Notes under the pieces: generated by a model
Told to the model about the DNA's origin: nothing
What the model saw: only the letters and a program-made list of their open reading frames with translations
Databases searched by the model: none
Part shown: in pieces, positions 24,158 through 35,562 of the stretch
Position numbering within the stretch: position 1 is the stretch's first letter
Layout of the letters: every line of letters begins with the position of its first letter
From: Lycorma delicatula
Taxonomy: Eukaryota; Arthropoda; Insecta; Hemiptera; Fulgoridae
Length of the DNA: 64,000 bases
Reading direction: 5' to 3'
NCBI RefSeq assembly: GCF_047948215.1
Contig: NC_134465.1
Span: 11,074,522 to 11,138,521 of the forward strand
Translations under genes and position numbers: made by a program

Positions 24158-24321
24158 TTTTTTCTACAATCGATGAACGATTTACCACACAAGCTTACAA
24201 AGAAGTTATTACGAACGAATGTGAAAATTTTTAGCGTAAGCAAAATGTTACACCTGACCAGTATTCGAATCCGGGACCTCAGGATGAATGCCGAGACGCT
24301 ACCACAAAGCCACGGTGATCA
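24158..24321 (-). repeat. tRNA-derived SINE, family C copy 3
   Basis: The reverse complement gives ccgtggctttgtggtagcgt, a T-arm ccggattcgaatactgg, the body ttttgcttacgctaaa and the 3' end gttcatcgattgtagaaaa. Head, body and tail align with 10784-10964. Confidence 0.7.
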
Positions 24322-24324
24322 TAA

Positions 24325-25170
24325 TAGTGGTACGCTTAATTTATTATATCGGTATATTTTTTTAAACCTTTGTTCGATTTCTAAACGGTTTTTTAATATT
24401 AATCTATTTTCTTTTTTAAATAAACCTTTATTTAGCTAATTAATTTTTTATAATAAATCAAAGTATTTATATATAAAATTAATTTTAAATTACGTTTAAC
24501 GCTTTATATTAGCAGGTAGTTTTAAATAGACATTGAGTGTATCTGTGAGGGCGCGCGCACGTGTGTATTTGATAATAAAACCGTTAACTATACGTTAATC
24601 TATATTATATAAATTAGCGTCCTGAAATCATACACCGAAGATCTCAAATTGTACGCGGAGATTGACGATACGTATAACAACTCGGTCGACCATCTGTCCG
24701 CTTACTGTTACGGGCAATAAGGTGTACGTATACGTTTCGTTAATGTGTGTTATTTATTTATACAAAAGAATCATCGTTATTTTAACATTTTGGTATGTTT
24801 TTTTTTACACATAAGGATATTAATTTGAAAAAATTCAATACGCATATATTTCATTTTTAAGTAGTCATACATGTTTCGCTTTTTAATGATATGGTTGATA
24901 CAGAATATAATGTATTACGTTATAAAAAATAGTATTGAAAAACTTGTTTCAAACCTGGGGTTGTGTGTGTGTGTGTCCTAATCCTTTATAATAATCAAAT
25001 TATAGTTGATTTTTGTGTGAGTTTGCGTGCGCGCGCACATCTGTGTATGTGTATGTATTTAATTTATTCTTAAAACTGATTGTTAAACGAATGGATTTCG
25101 ACTTTTTTTTCATAAATCAAGCATACCTTAAAACACTAATTATGATATATTTTTCAGTCAACCGGTTGTA
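24325..25170. other. no recognisable gene
   Basis: Contains short GT-rich tracts (near 24545, 24962-24978 and 25030). A less AT-rich patch at about 24620-24720 matches nothing recognised. Confidence 0.4.
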
Positions 25171-25174
25171 AATT

Positions 25175-25580
25175 ATTTTTTTTTTGTCTTCAGTCATTTG
25201 ACTGGTTTGATGCAGCTCTCTAAGATTCCCTATCTAGTGCTAGTCGTTTCATTTCAGTATACCCTCTACATCCTACATCCCTAACAATTTGTTTTACATA
25301 TTCCAAACGTGGTCTGCCTACACAATTTTTCCCTTCTACCTGTCCTTCCAAAATTAAAGCGACTATTCCAGGATGCCTTAGTATGTGGCCTGTAAGTCTG
25401 TCTCTTCTTTTAACTATATTTTTCCAAATGCTTCTTTCTTCATCTATTTGCCGCAATACCTCTTCATTTGTCACTTTATCCACCCATCTGATTTTTAACA
25501 TTCCCCTATAGCACCACATTTCAAAAGCTTCTAACCTTTTCTTTTCAGATACTCCGACTGTCCAAGTTTCACTTCCTGTA
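25175..25580 (-). mobile_element. RTE LINE, 3' fragment
   Basis: The minus-strand frame at 25220-25519 reads the C-terminal RTE block: MLKIRWVDKVTNEEVLRQID, then RDRLTGHILRHPGI, then GRPRLEYVKQIV. The 3' terminus is gaagacaaaaa. It is truncated upstream just after the KKRLEAFE block. The element lies head-to-head with the plus-strand fragment at 25820. Confidence 0.9.
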
Positions 25581-25819
25581 AATAATATAAATGAATAAAT
25601 AATGCCTTTTCAGCTGATCTGATCTAGAACAGGTTCTTTTTTTACGATAAAATTTATTAAATTTTAATAGAGTTGCAGCCAGAATAATAAAATCACCTCA
25701 AACCGAAGTCTGTTATTTAAATTTTAGGTATTTTTATAAATGTGTCATCCAGTCGCTAAACACATGTCAAGACTTAAATATTTTTTCAGAAAGGTCAAAA
25801 GAAATACTAGTATAATTAT

Positions 25820-26062
25820 GATTAAAAGGAGAAACAGACTTATAGGCCACATACTAAGGCATCCTGGAATAGTCGTTTTAATATTGGAAGGACAGGTAGA
25901 AGGGAAAAATTGTGTAGGCAGGCCACGTTTGGAATATGAAAAAACAAATTGTTAGGGATGTAGGATGTAGAGGGTAGGTATACTGAAATGAAACGACTAG
26001 CACTAGATAGGGAATCTTGGAGAGCTGCATCAATCCAGTCAAATGACTGAAGACAAAAAAAA
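25820..26062 (+). mobile_element. RTE LINE, 3' fragment
   Basis: The frame at 25825-25955 gives RRNRLIGHILRHPGI and GKNCVGRPRLEYE. A one-base insertion then breaks the frame before the usual tail, and the element ends in gactgaagacaaaaaaaaa. It is a short 5'-truncated copy. Confidence 0.85.
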
Positions 26063-26067
26063 ATTAA

Positions 26068-26195
26068 AAAAACCTGATTTTAGGTAGATTTCATAAGAAA
26101 GCAATTTGTTGTAATGGCTACCGTGATTCGACTTCCGGAAAATTTCGACATGTCTTCGCGTTTCGCATTCCCCAGATACCAAAACCACCGTTAGT
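26068..26195. repeat. dispersed repeat family F, copy 1
   Basis: The blocks ttaggtagatttcataagaa and gtgattcgacttccgg, then aaatttcgacatgtcttcg, are shared with 27848-27943. Both copies directly abut an RTE 3' end. Confidence 0.6.
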
Positions 26196-26201
26196 TGAAA
26201 C

Positions 26202-26203
<2 letters not shown>

Positions 26204-26238
<35 letters not shown>
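26204..26238. repeat. (TA)n microsatellite
   Basis: About 17 TA units. Confidence 0.9.
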
Positions 26239-26239
<1 letters not shown>

Positions 26240-26447
26240 ACATGTGTTTATCCCCTCCTTAGTAGCGGCGAAATCTCTTTTTTTCAACTTTTTTTAATTT
26301 AATTATATTGATTTATTAATAATTATTAACCGCTGATCGTAAAAGAGGTTTACAATAAATAATAATTCAATAGTAACAAAAAATATAAAAAAAGAGCAGT
26401 AGTTATAGTGAAAAAAAATTTTATGTACTTTTCATTTAAAAAAAAAA

Positions 26448-26905
26448 AGGAAATGAAGTCGGATTCTATCCGATGTACCTTCCCCTTGTATAAGCAAAAT
26501 ATTTCATCGATTATAATTTTATTTGGCTATAACTCTGGAACTGAGGAAAATAAGTACCGCTTATGACATATCGTTGGAAAGTTATTAATAAGGGCTTATT
26601 ACTGCAGTTAAGAAAAAAATGCAAATTTTTTTTGGATTATGGGCTTTTTCGGACACTTCTGGTCAAGTCGATTGCAATCAAAAGGGGAGGTTTACAATTA
26701 GATGTTACAACAGTTCTAAATCCAATATTTCAACATTCTACGCCTAATCGTTTTTGAGTTATGCGAGATACATACGCACATACGTACGTACAGACGTCAC
26801 GCCGAAACTAGTCAACATGGATAGGGATGGTCAAATGGAAATTTTCGTTGCTATCTAAAAACCGAAATTTTTTCGCGATTACAATACTTCCTTCGTACAA
26901 GGATG
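26448..26905 (-). repeat. dispersed repeat family D, copy 3
   Basis: A nearly complete copy in reverse. It runs from gatgaagtc-like sequence through ctaatcgtttttgagttatg to gattacaatacttccttcg. The open frame at 26563-26757 is incidental to the repeat. Confidence 0.75.
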
Positions 26906-27030
26906 TAAAAATCTATATTTATAAATAATATTTAATTATTTTAATTCGTCACAAATTATTTTTATCGATAACCGGTCCCTGGTTATCGAATTCACTGCTG
27001 TAACGATTCGATCTTGAAGAAAAACAGGCT

Positions 27031-27271
27031 TAATCGGGTCGGTCTAGCGGTTAACTCGTCGCAAATCAGCCGATTTCAAAGTCGAGAGTTTTAAGGTTCA
27101 AATCCTACCAAAGGCAAGAATAACCTTTTACGGATTTGCATGCTATATAATGTTCTTTGGTGGTTGGGATGCAATTAACCATACATACATCTCAGGAGTG
27201 GTCGACCTTAGTCTGTACAAGACTACACTTCAATTACATTCACTCATATCATTCTTATTTATCCCTTTTTT
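27031..27271 (+). repeat. tRNA-derived SINE, family A copy 2
   Basis: The head is tcgggtcggtctagcggtta with box B-like gttcaaatcctac. The body is gttctttggtggttgggatg, then cagtctgtacaagacta-like sequence. The 3' end is shorter than in the copies at 41486 and 57740. Confidence 0.7.
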
Positions 27272-27847
27272 ATTTATTTATATTCTAATGTCGACATATT
27301 TTAAAATAGAATTATAAACGAGTGTTCCGATCTAAAGTAATAAAAATATTATTTCATTTACTATTTAAAAATTAAATAGATAAAATATTTAATAGCACGT
27401 AATAATATTAAAAATGTCTATCTTATAAAAACAAAATTAACAAAAAAATAAAAGTAATACACGTGTAATGACACGCTTATAACAAATTATTATATGAAAA
27501 AGCAAAATTAAATTTAATATTATAATACAATACAAATAGGGTATGGAAGCTTACGCTTTATATCAATGCATCACGTAATATTTAAATGACTTGAAAATAA
27601 TCACGTGATATTTAATAATTAAAGGTCCGATGTTTAATGTAATAAAAAGGAGGTCCTGGTTTTAAATGGACTTTTATTCAAAATCGGTAAAAGATATGTA
27701 ATAATTAAAATAAATTATTGTTTATAATTTTACGTAAAATATATATTTTTCAAACCGAATGAATTATCCAATTTTAAGGAAATTAAATGGGTAAAACCCC
27801 CCTAATTATAAAATAGTTTGTTTCATTATATTTTTGGACGATCAAAT
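27272..27847. other. no recognisable gene
   Basis: Very AT-rich; nothing recognised. Confidence 0.4.
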
Positions 27848-27943
27848 GTTTTAGGTAAATTTCATAAGAAAGCTATACCTATTGTAATGGTACCGTGATT
27901 CGACTTCCGGGAAATTTCGACATATCTTGGCCTTTCACACGAT
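27848..27943. repeat. dispersed repeat family F, copy 2
   Basis: Shares taccgtgattcgacttccgg and the following aaatttcgacatatctt with 26068-26195. The RTE copy on the minus strand begins a few bases further on. Confidence 0.6.
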
Positions 27944-27947
27944 GTTT

Positions 27948-29266
27948 TTTTTTGTTTTCAGTCATTTGACTGGTTTGATGCAGCTCTCCAAGATTCCCTA
28001 TCTAGTGCTAGTCGTTTCATTTCAGTATACCCTCTACATCCTACATCCCTAACAATTTGTTTTACATATTCCAAACGTGGCCTGCCTACACAATTTTTTC
28101 CTTCTACCTGTCCTTCCAATATTAAAGCGACTATTTCAGGATGCCTTAGTATGTGGCCTATAAGTCTGTCTCTTCTTTTAACTATTCTTTTCCAAATGCT
28201 TCTTTCTTCATCTATTTGCCGCAATACCTCTTCATTTGTCACTTTATCCACCCATCTGATTTTTAACATTCTCCTATAGCACCGCATTTCAAAAGCTTCT
28301 AATCTTTTCTTCTCAGTTACTCCGATTGTCCAAGTTTCACTTCCATATAAAGGTACACTCCAAACATACACTTTCAAAAATCTTTTCCTGACATTTAAAT
28401 TAATTTTTGATGTAAACAAATTATATTTCTTAATGAAGGCTCGTTTAGCTTGTGCTATTCGGCATTTTATATCGCTCCTGCTTCGTCCATCTTTAGTAAT
28501 TCTACTTCCCAAATAACAAAATTCTTCTACCTCCATAATCTTTTCTCCTCCTATTTTCACATTCAGTTGTCCATCTTTGTTATTTCTACATTTCATTACT
28601 TTTGTTTTGTTCTTGTTTATTTTCACGCGATAGTTCTTGCGTAGGACTTCATCTATGCCGTTCATTGTTTCTTCTAAATCCTTTTTACTCTCGGCTAGAA
28701 TTACTATATCATCAGCAAATCGTAGCATCTTTATCTTTTCACCTTGTAATGTTACTCCGAATCTAAATTGTTCTTTAACATCATTAACTGCTAGTTCCAT
28801 GTAAAGATTAAAAAGTAATGGAGATAGGGAACATCCTTGTCGGACTCCCTTTCTTATTACGGCTTCTTTCTTATGTTCTTCAATTGTTACTGTTGCTGTT
28901 TGGTTCCTGTACATGTCAGCAATTGTTCTTCTATCTCTGTATTTGAATCCTAATTTTTTTTAAATGCTGAACATTTTATTCCAGTCTACGTTATCGAATG
29001 CCTTTTCTAGATCTATAAACACCAAGTATGTCGGTTTGTTTTTCTTTTATCTTCCTCCTACTATTAATCTGAGGCCTAAAATTGCTTCCCTTGTCCCTAT
29101 ACTTTTCCTGAAACCAAATTGGTCTTCTCCTAACACTTCCTCCACTCTCCTCTCAATTCTTCTGTATAGAATTCTAGTTAAGATTTTTGATGCATGACTA
29201 GTTAAACTAATTGTTCTGTATTCGTCACATTTATCTGCCCCTGCTTTCTTTGGTATCATAACTATA
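27948..29266 (-). mobile_element. RTE LINE, 5'-truncated, RT domain
   Basis: The copy starts inside the reverse transcriptase (IPKKAGADKCDEYRTISL) and runs to the 3' end. Frame 29259-29047 carries RT motifs 1-2 up to a stop just before KKNKPTYL. Frame 28914-27958 (318 codons) carries motif B (RKGVRQGCSLSPLLFNLYME), the catalytic FADD, and the C-terminal WTIG and GRPRLEYVKQIV blocks, ending at a normal stop. One frame break lies between motif A (FIDLEKAFD) and motif B. It is the most intact 3' half in the window. Catalytic FADD is present, but there is no endonuclease, so it is not autonomous. Confidence 0.9.
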
Positions 29267-29565
29267 ACAATATGTTATTTATTCACAAATTTACTGATAA
29301 TTTAGAACGATTTATCTTCTCCAATTTATTGCTCTGCAGTGAGCGTCTTAAATTTGGTCATATATATTGGTTATCAAGATTATTTATCTGTGCAATTTTT
29401 TGCTTCGTATGTACCTAGCTAATGAAATAAAAAAATTAAATTACAAAGTCAGTTTATATATGATGTTAAATTTTTAAGGTAAATGTAATTACTGTATAAT
29501 TTTTTCTTGATGTTAATTTTGTTTTCTGTTCTTCAGTGAGCTTACTTCATGAGGGACAATGCCCG

Positions 29566-29862
29566 TTCATAGTGTGTTCATAACGCCCAGTGAAAATCAG
29601 GCAAATCAGTGGTTTAACTGCTGATTTTCAATGTCAAAGGTTCTCAGGTTCAAATCCTAGTAAAAGTTAGTTGCTTTTATAAAAGTTTAATAACTAAACC
29701 GAGGATACCGATATACTTTGGTGGTTGGGGTTCAGTTAAGCATACGTCTCAGGAATGGTACGCCTGAGTGTACAAGACTTCACATTATTTATATGTCATA
29801 CTTATCTCATTGGACCGTGGTGGGGTAGCTTTATTATTCACTAGTTTAACAAACTGCAGTCT
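29566..29862 (+). repeat. diverged tRNA-derived SINE, family B copy 2
   Basis: The box B-like caggttcaaatcctagtaaa is followed by ctttggtggttggggttcag, then tctcaggaatggtacgcctg. The 3' part, ttggaccgtggtggggtagc, aligns with the copy at 12936-13205. Confidence 0.6.
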
Positions 29863-31050
29863 AATTTGTGTTTAGTTAAACACAAGACATCTTGTTTATC
29901 TTGCCACTTCAACAGCATCATTTTTCCTACCTTACCGCATACTGCATGAATTTCATTTTTATTTAATTTTTTTTTTTTAAATATTACACCTGTATTTGCT
30001 GACGTTACCCATAAGTCAATATTTCGCTCACTCAACCCAGAGCAAGCTCCGGGGCAATAATAGTTATAAGTGTAAATACAGTAACCATTCTTTTAACAGA
30101 TTACTAATTTCTAAAAGACTCATGACAATGCTTAAGTGGTGTAGCCATGATTAGGGTTTTTTACTTTTTTTACAATTTCTGTGTCTGTACCTACATGAAC
30201 TTTCAAGTTACATATATAACCGGTTTCTGACTCTGAAATAACTTACGCCATAATGTCAAAGCGTGCTCTTTTTATTCTAATAAACTGAATGAAGTTAAGT
30301 CCTCCTTTTCAGTAAACTTTCATCAGTTGCTAAATTTTTTTTCTGGTGTGTATACTTCTCTGAATCTGTTAACAAGATAGTCAATAATCGATCTTATTTT
30401 TTTAGATGGATTAGTATTATCATCAGTAAGATGGATGATATGCGACAGAAGTTTAACACTTTTGGATAAAATTTTTCTACATCCAAGAATTGTAAAAAGA
30501 GGCTTGTTTGTATAATAACTTTCAATTTGTGGCTTCCAAGTGATTCCTGATTGCATTTATACGGCTGCAAACAAAAGCATCTCATATTATCAGTCTGTTT
30601 CCACAGGTGAAACCTCAAAAACCGGTTTAGTATTTATTATTTTTTTAAAGACATTTTTGACATAAGATTAGTCTTCTTCACTAGAATATCAACTATTTTA
30701 TTAGTAAAAAATAACTTTAATAATGAATATACATTTTTAAGGTCATCAATTGGGAAGTTTATTCCTGGAGTACCGATAAATATTTGAGGGTTGGAAAGCT
30801 TTGTGGTAACATCATAAATCAGCCATTCTAAGCCCGATGTATTGTCTTTTTTTTTAGCGACAGATATTCGAGGTCCTACATCGAATATCTTTACCTTTCT
30901 GGACAGGAGGTTATAAATCCTGTTCTATATCGTGCTAGTCGTTGGTAATATTCACAAGAAAATGAGAATCACTGTCCAAGTCGTTATCAGATGAACCGTT
31001 TAAAAGTTCAATTATATCATTATCATTTATAGATAATGATCAGTCCATGT
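29863..31050 (-). pseudogene. piggyBac-like transposase remnant
   Basis: Read from 31050 downwards and allowing shifts, the remnant gives IFIGTPGINFPIDDLKNVYS and LLKLFFTNKIVDILVKKTN. It then gives a TILGCRKILSKSVKLLSHII block followed by DYLVNRFREVYTPEKKFS. Next come KRARFDIMA, SETGYICNLKVHVGTDTEI and a tail GKMMLLKWQDKQDVLCLT. These follow the order of piggyBac transposases: N-terminal GIN...LFFT, MSRDRF-type helix, YTPxxxxSIDES, RARFGIK, ESKTGY, LALKWKDKK. Several stops and at least two frame shifts are present. The second catalytic region is largely unreadable. No TTAA-flanked ends were found. Confidence 0.65.
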
Positions 31051-31559
31051 TGAACTAATAAATATCAATTACAATATCCAATTCTTATATCGGTAATATT
31101 TTAAAACGATAATAAGCGATTCAAATAATAACATGAATATCATTTACTCGCATAAAAAATATAGTTGCAGTAAACAACTCTGTTATTTGTTATTTACATA
31201 TGGTCGCATCCACAGATACAAAGAGTTGGAAATAAAAATATGACTGAAAATTACACAAAAATAGTAGCAAAAATTACAAAAACGATAAAAGAAAACAATA
31301 GATTACACAAAGAAATAAGAAAAATACTAACTCAACATATGGAGCAATCAAAACAACAAAAATATATGCACAGTAACACTTTTTCAGAACGATAAGAAAC
31401 AAGATATATAGAATAGAGAAACAATATGCTATCGCTTCAGCATTAAATTAGAATAAAAATAATGAAATTAAAATAAAATAAATTTTAATTACATATTTAT
31501 ATTACAAAAAGTTAACATATTTACCATATTATCACAAAAGATATTTGTAGTTAGCATCT

Positions 31560-32488
31560 GGCAGAGGTGATGCAGCAATGTTAAAGTAATCATACTCAGA
31601 ACCACCTGATGCAGAATGTTGTCCTAGTGCCCTGGACAACCACAGAGTTCACTTCGGTTGCCATTCCTATCTATCCAGAGGTCTCCACTTCACCTCCTGG
31701 TGAACACACACAGAAGATGGCACAATGTTAACCGTTCTGCATACCGTGCAAATTCTGTAAACCGTAACAAATCATAACAATTCGACAGTTTTGACTGTTC
31801 GCATAACCATCGAGGTGGATTCAAGCTTCATCACTAAAAAACATTGTATTTAAAAATTTGATTCCGTTATCGTTTACGAGAGACCTAAACCGACAGCAAT
31901 ATTACAATTGCTTGTTTAAATCTGGAGGCTGAAGCTCTTGGAATAATCGTACGTGATACGGATATGATTTCAATTTTTTAGCAGCTTTCTGAACACTTGA
32001 ATATGACAAATCGACTTGCGTGGAAAGTTTTAAACTTTTCCCTGGAGAATTGAGGAATCTTGTTTTCACATTCTCTAAAAAAATCATCTGTCAAGCAAGT
32101 TGGTCAACCACTACATTTTCTGTCGCAAACACTACCTGTCTCTCGAAAGCGGTTTGCTAGGATAGAAATTTACATTTTTTCTGGCGCAGGAACACCAACA
32201 AATTTAATTTGAAATTATTATTTTACACTCGTGTACAATTTCATAGCAAAATATTGTTCAAGAATGAAAACACGTTGTTTTATGGTAAAAGACATTCTGT
32301 TTGTAACACTACCGGTAACGGCACAAGAGTTTATACAGCTCGAGGAGAATCAACTCACACTGCCGTATCTATACCGGCTGAGTAGCGCTTCCAACTTCGT
32401 GTCACAAAACAAAATTTCCTTTTCTTAGAAAAAAATTACCAGACATTAACAATTGGATAACAGGACTAAAAAATCACCCTGTATTATT
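31560..32488 (-). pseudogene. Tc1/mariner-type transposase, N-terminal two thirds
   Basis: The end at 32488, aatcaccctgta, matches the terminus of the element at 8580-10450. On the minus strand from 32295 the frame opens MSFTIKQRVFILEQYFAMK, the usual N-terminal helix of this family. It continues with NRFRETGSVCDRKCSG near 32130, a second helix-turn-helix (SYSSVQKAAKKLKSYPYHVR, then LFQELQPPD) and FSDEA-IHLDGYANSQNCRI near 31800, the first catalytic Asp region. Below about 31740 the resemblance is lost, so the C-terminal catalytic half is missing or unreadable. Stops and shifts make it non-functional. Confidence 0.65.
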
Positions 32489-33555
32489 GAAATTTTAAAT
32501 GCCTTGTATTTATTAACAATAAATATAAATTACATTTTCCTGTTGAGATCACAAAACAAAAATCTATTTTATTAAATTTACAAATACCTTTTATGATGAA
32601 ATATTATTTTGTGTCCTTATATATTTACAATTATGTAACAAATGTTAATGTAAGGTTTCTATTGAATTTACCATTTTGTTTGAATCCAGATAATTTTCAA
32701 CTGATTATGAAGAATGATAGAAACATTAAAGAAAATAATCTTTCATCTACTTTAAAATTTAATTTAAAGCATAACTAGTTTTGCCTATGAAGTATTTAAG
32801 AATGATGTCATAAGAGTAGCAATATAGGTCTGCTTACTTAGATAACAATAAAGAAAATCATTCTTTGGAAATTCAGTATGGGCAAAAGAAAAGTTATAAT
32901 GAATTAACAATAAGGTCAATAATTAATGATAAAGCCCATTAAGGTAAGAAATGGATCTGAACTAGTATAATCCTGATCTGCTAATAAAATTTATTTATGA
33001 TTTTTGAGTGAAAGCTATCATTTGTACACTAGTATGCCAAATAATCATTTAACATTTGAATTATCATTCATACCTAAAATCAAATAAACCTAATGCATAC
33101 TACAAGATTTTTTGCCAGGTTATTTTCAGTTTTCAATAAAGATTTATAAGTTTTATTGAAACTATCTAATTGATTATAAAAAGGTAAAAAGATATTCACA
33201 TCAATCAGATTTAAAATATGAAATAGGTGCTGTATTGAAGACATGTCATTGTTGAAACACAGTTTGAATTGCAATTTAACGATTTTTTAAGTAAAATATT
33301 GAAGTTTATATCAATTTCCAATTGAGTTTAAACAAATTAAATATTAAACAGTTCCAAAACCAATGCTTTATTTTAAAACAAATAACACACTATAACATGA
33401 AGTTAAAACAAACAACGCAGTTGTTAATACCAATAAAAATGAACAGAATCTTTGTTTTAATTTATTAAGAATATCTGTTGATCCATTAAGCAGTGTAAAT
33501 GTAATACCTTATCAAGAAATTTATATAAATAAAAATTATAATTATGAAACTAGCA
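32489..33555. other. no recognisable gene
   Basis: Short frames only, with no family motifs or repeats recognised. Confidence 0.4.
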
Positions 33556-33561
33556 ATAATA

Positions 33562-34196
33562 CGAGGATTATTTTTTTTTCAAGGTCTGATCGGTCACGAA
33601 ATTAAAACCACAGTGAAAATAAAAATTTTTTTTATTTGTAACAAGTACATACATAGTTGTGTTTTCAACCATGTTTCTACGCCGGTCTGCAGCTCGATGT
33701 CTGTACCAAAATGTTGTCCTCCTAGCCAGCGTTTCATGTGAGCAAAGAGGCGAAAATCAGATGGAGCAGTGTCCGGGCTGTATGGTGGGTGATCAAACAG
33801 TTCCCAACAAAAACACTGCAGGAGCTTCTTTGTTACAGCTGCAGTGTACAGCCGAGCATTGTCATGGAGAAAGACAATGCCTGATGACAACATTCCTCTC
33901 CGCTTATTCTGAATTGCCCTTCGCAGACGTAGAAAAGTCTCGCAGTATGAGGCTGCAGTGATGGTCGTGCCAAGTTCCATGAATTCCACCAAGAGAACTC
34001 CATTCCGGCACATCACACTTGGCAGAAGATGCTATTGTTGAAGACATGTTTACATGCTAGCTGCGTGTTCAGAACTAAACGAAGTGATGTGATGTGATTG
34101 AAGGCCATACTAGAGACGCTGTGCAAAGGTTCATCTGATTTTTGCACGGGTTTTTATTTCGCGACCGATCGGACCTTGAAAAAAAAATAACCCCTG
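33562..34196 (-). mobile_element. internally deleted mariner element with ITRs
   Basis: The ends are inverted repeats of about 45 bp: ttatttttttttcaaggtct followed by gatcggtcacgaaatt on the left. On the right is the complementary aatttcgcgaccgatcgg-type sequence, with ggaccttgaaaaaaaaataa. TA dinucleotides flank both ends. At ~635 bp it is about half the length of a full mariner. The frame 34016-33594 (minus) retains the C-terminal catalytic part: IVFLHDNARLYTA, then HPPYSPDTAPSDFRLF. The second Asp and the third Asp are spaced as in DD34D mariners. The N-terminal DNA-binding domain and the first catalytic Asp are deleted. Confidence 0.85.
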
Positions 34197-34589
34197 TATA
34201 AACCTGCAAAAATAAAATGGATCAGTGGATAGGGCCAATTTAAATATAATAAGCAGTATAATAACAATGGAAACAATGTATAGTAGCATACAAATTAATC
34301 TGAATTCAGAGAATTTTTTGTTTATTTCTATGTTGTGGCTATAATGCTTGACCATACCATTCTTTAAGTTGTCCATGTTATAAGAGATTATTTTCCTTTG
34401 GTTATTGATCAATTTTCATGTTTTAAATAGCGTTTTGTGAAAGTTTATTTCATTTTTTAATACAAAATCATACTTTCTTATTTTTTTGTTCTGTGGGTCT
34501 TGAATTTATAATAAAGGAAATAGATTTCAACTTCTTGCAGTTGAAAAGCTTGTTGACCAGCTAAAAAGCAGCTTCTAACACAGCTATAT

Positions 34590-35235
34590 GCAAAAAAAAA
34601 AAAGGCTCTTATGATCCAATGCATGGAAATCTTATCTGATCTTATCTGGAAAATAAAACAGGAAAAATGTTGTTTTTTTATGACTACATTTTTATGTTCA
34701 GGGGCAAAGCGTTCCATATATCACAAAAGTATCAGATGAAAATACATCACCTCATTTTCAACAATCAGTTGAATCTCCCCAGAAAAAAATGTTCTGGGGC
34801 TGTTTCACATTTGAAACCCCTTGTTTATTACTTCCAATAGATGATTTGTTGAAAATTGATGTATATGTCAATTTTCTGAAGTAAAGGATTGTGATGCAAC
34901 TTCAATTTAATTCCGACAAGGCAATGGAGTGTTGAAGAAGATTTGAAGTCACGTCAAGTTTCCAAAGAGTGGAAAATTTTATTGAAGCATGAAACTATTA
35001 AAGTGATTTCATGGCGAGGCAACTCCCTAGGCTGAAATCCAGCTGAAAATTTTTGGATAATTTTAAAAATACCCAAAAATGAATTGTATCACAAAAATTG
35101 ATCTTATTAAAGCAATTATACTGGTATATTTTTGTGATGAAATCAAAAAAATGTGTAGTACACTTGTTGAATCAATGCCAAATTTTGTACGTGAAGTGAT
35201 AAAGAATAAAGGAGAATATAATAGTTACTAGATAT
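34590..35235 (+). pseudogene. Tc1-like transposase remnant, C-terminal half
   Basis: Across frame shifts the strand reads SPQKKMFWGCFTFE (family: VMVWG block), VYVNFLK, SWRGNSLG-NPAENFWIILK (family: WPGNSPDLNPIENLW, with the catalytic Asp replaced or lost), and a tail LVESMPNFVREVIKNKG. This order is characteristic of Tc1-type transposases. Internal stops and the damaged last catalytic block show it is dead. Confidence 0.65.
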
Positions 35236-35562
35236 TACAATTTGTATAGGTATAATTTTTTTTTCTAAATAAAATAAATTTTTATTAAATAACATCTGCG
35301 TTCAGATTAATTTGCATGCTTCTGCAATTCATTATTTCCCAAACAGATAAGTACATCATTTGCTACTTTACGTTATGTATAGTATATGGTACATGAGAAG
35401 TAACTAAGGTAGAAGCAGAAGTAGTTAGAATTTTTTTTGTTGAGAGTTATGGTATCAGATGTTGCATTAAACATAATCTACAAATAAATGGGTTTGATAA
35501 GTTGATTTATAGTTCTATATTACACGTCAACCTGTATATTTGAAAATGTGTATACGTATGAG

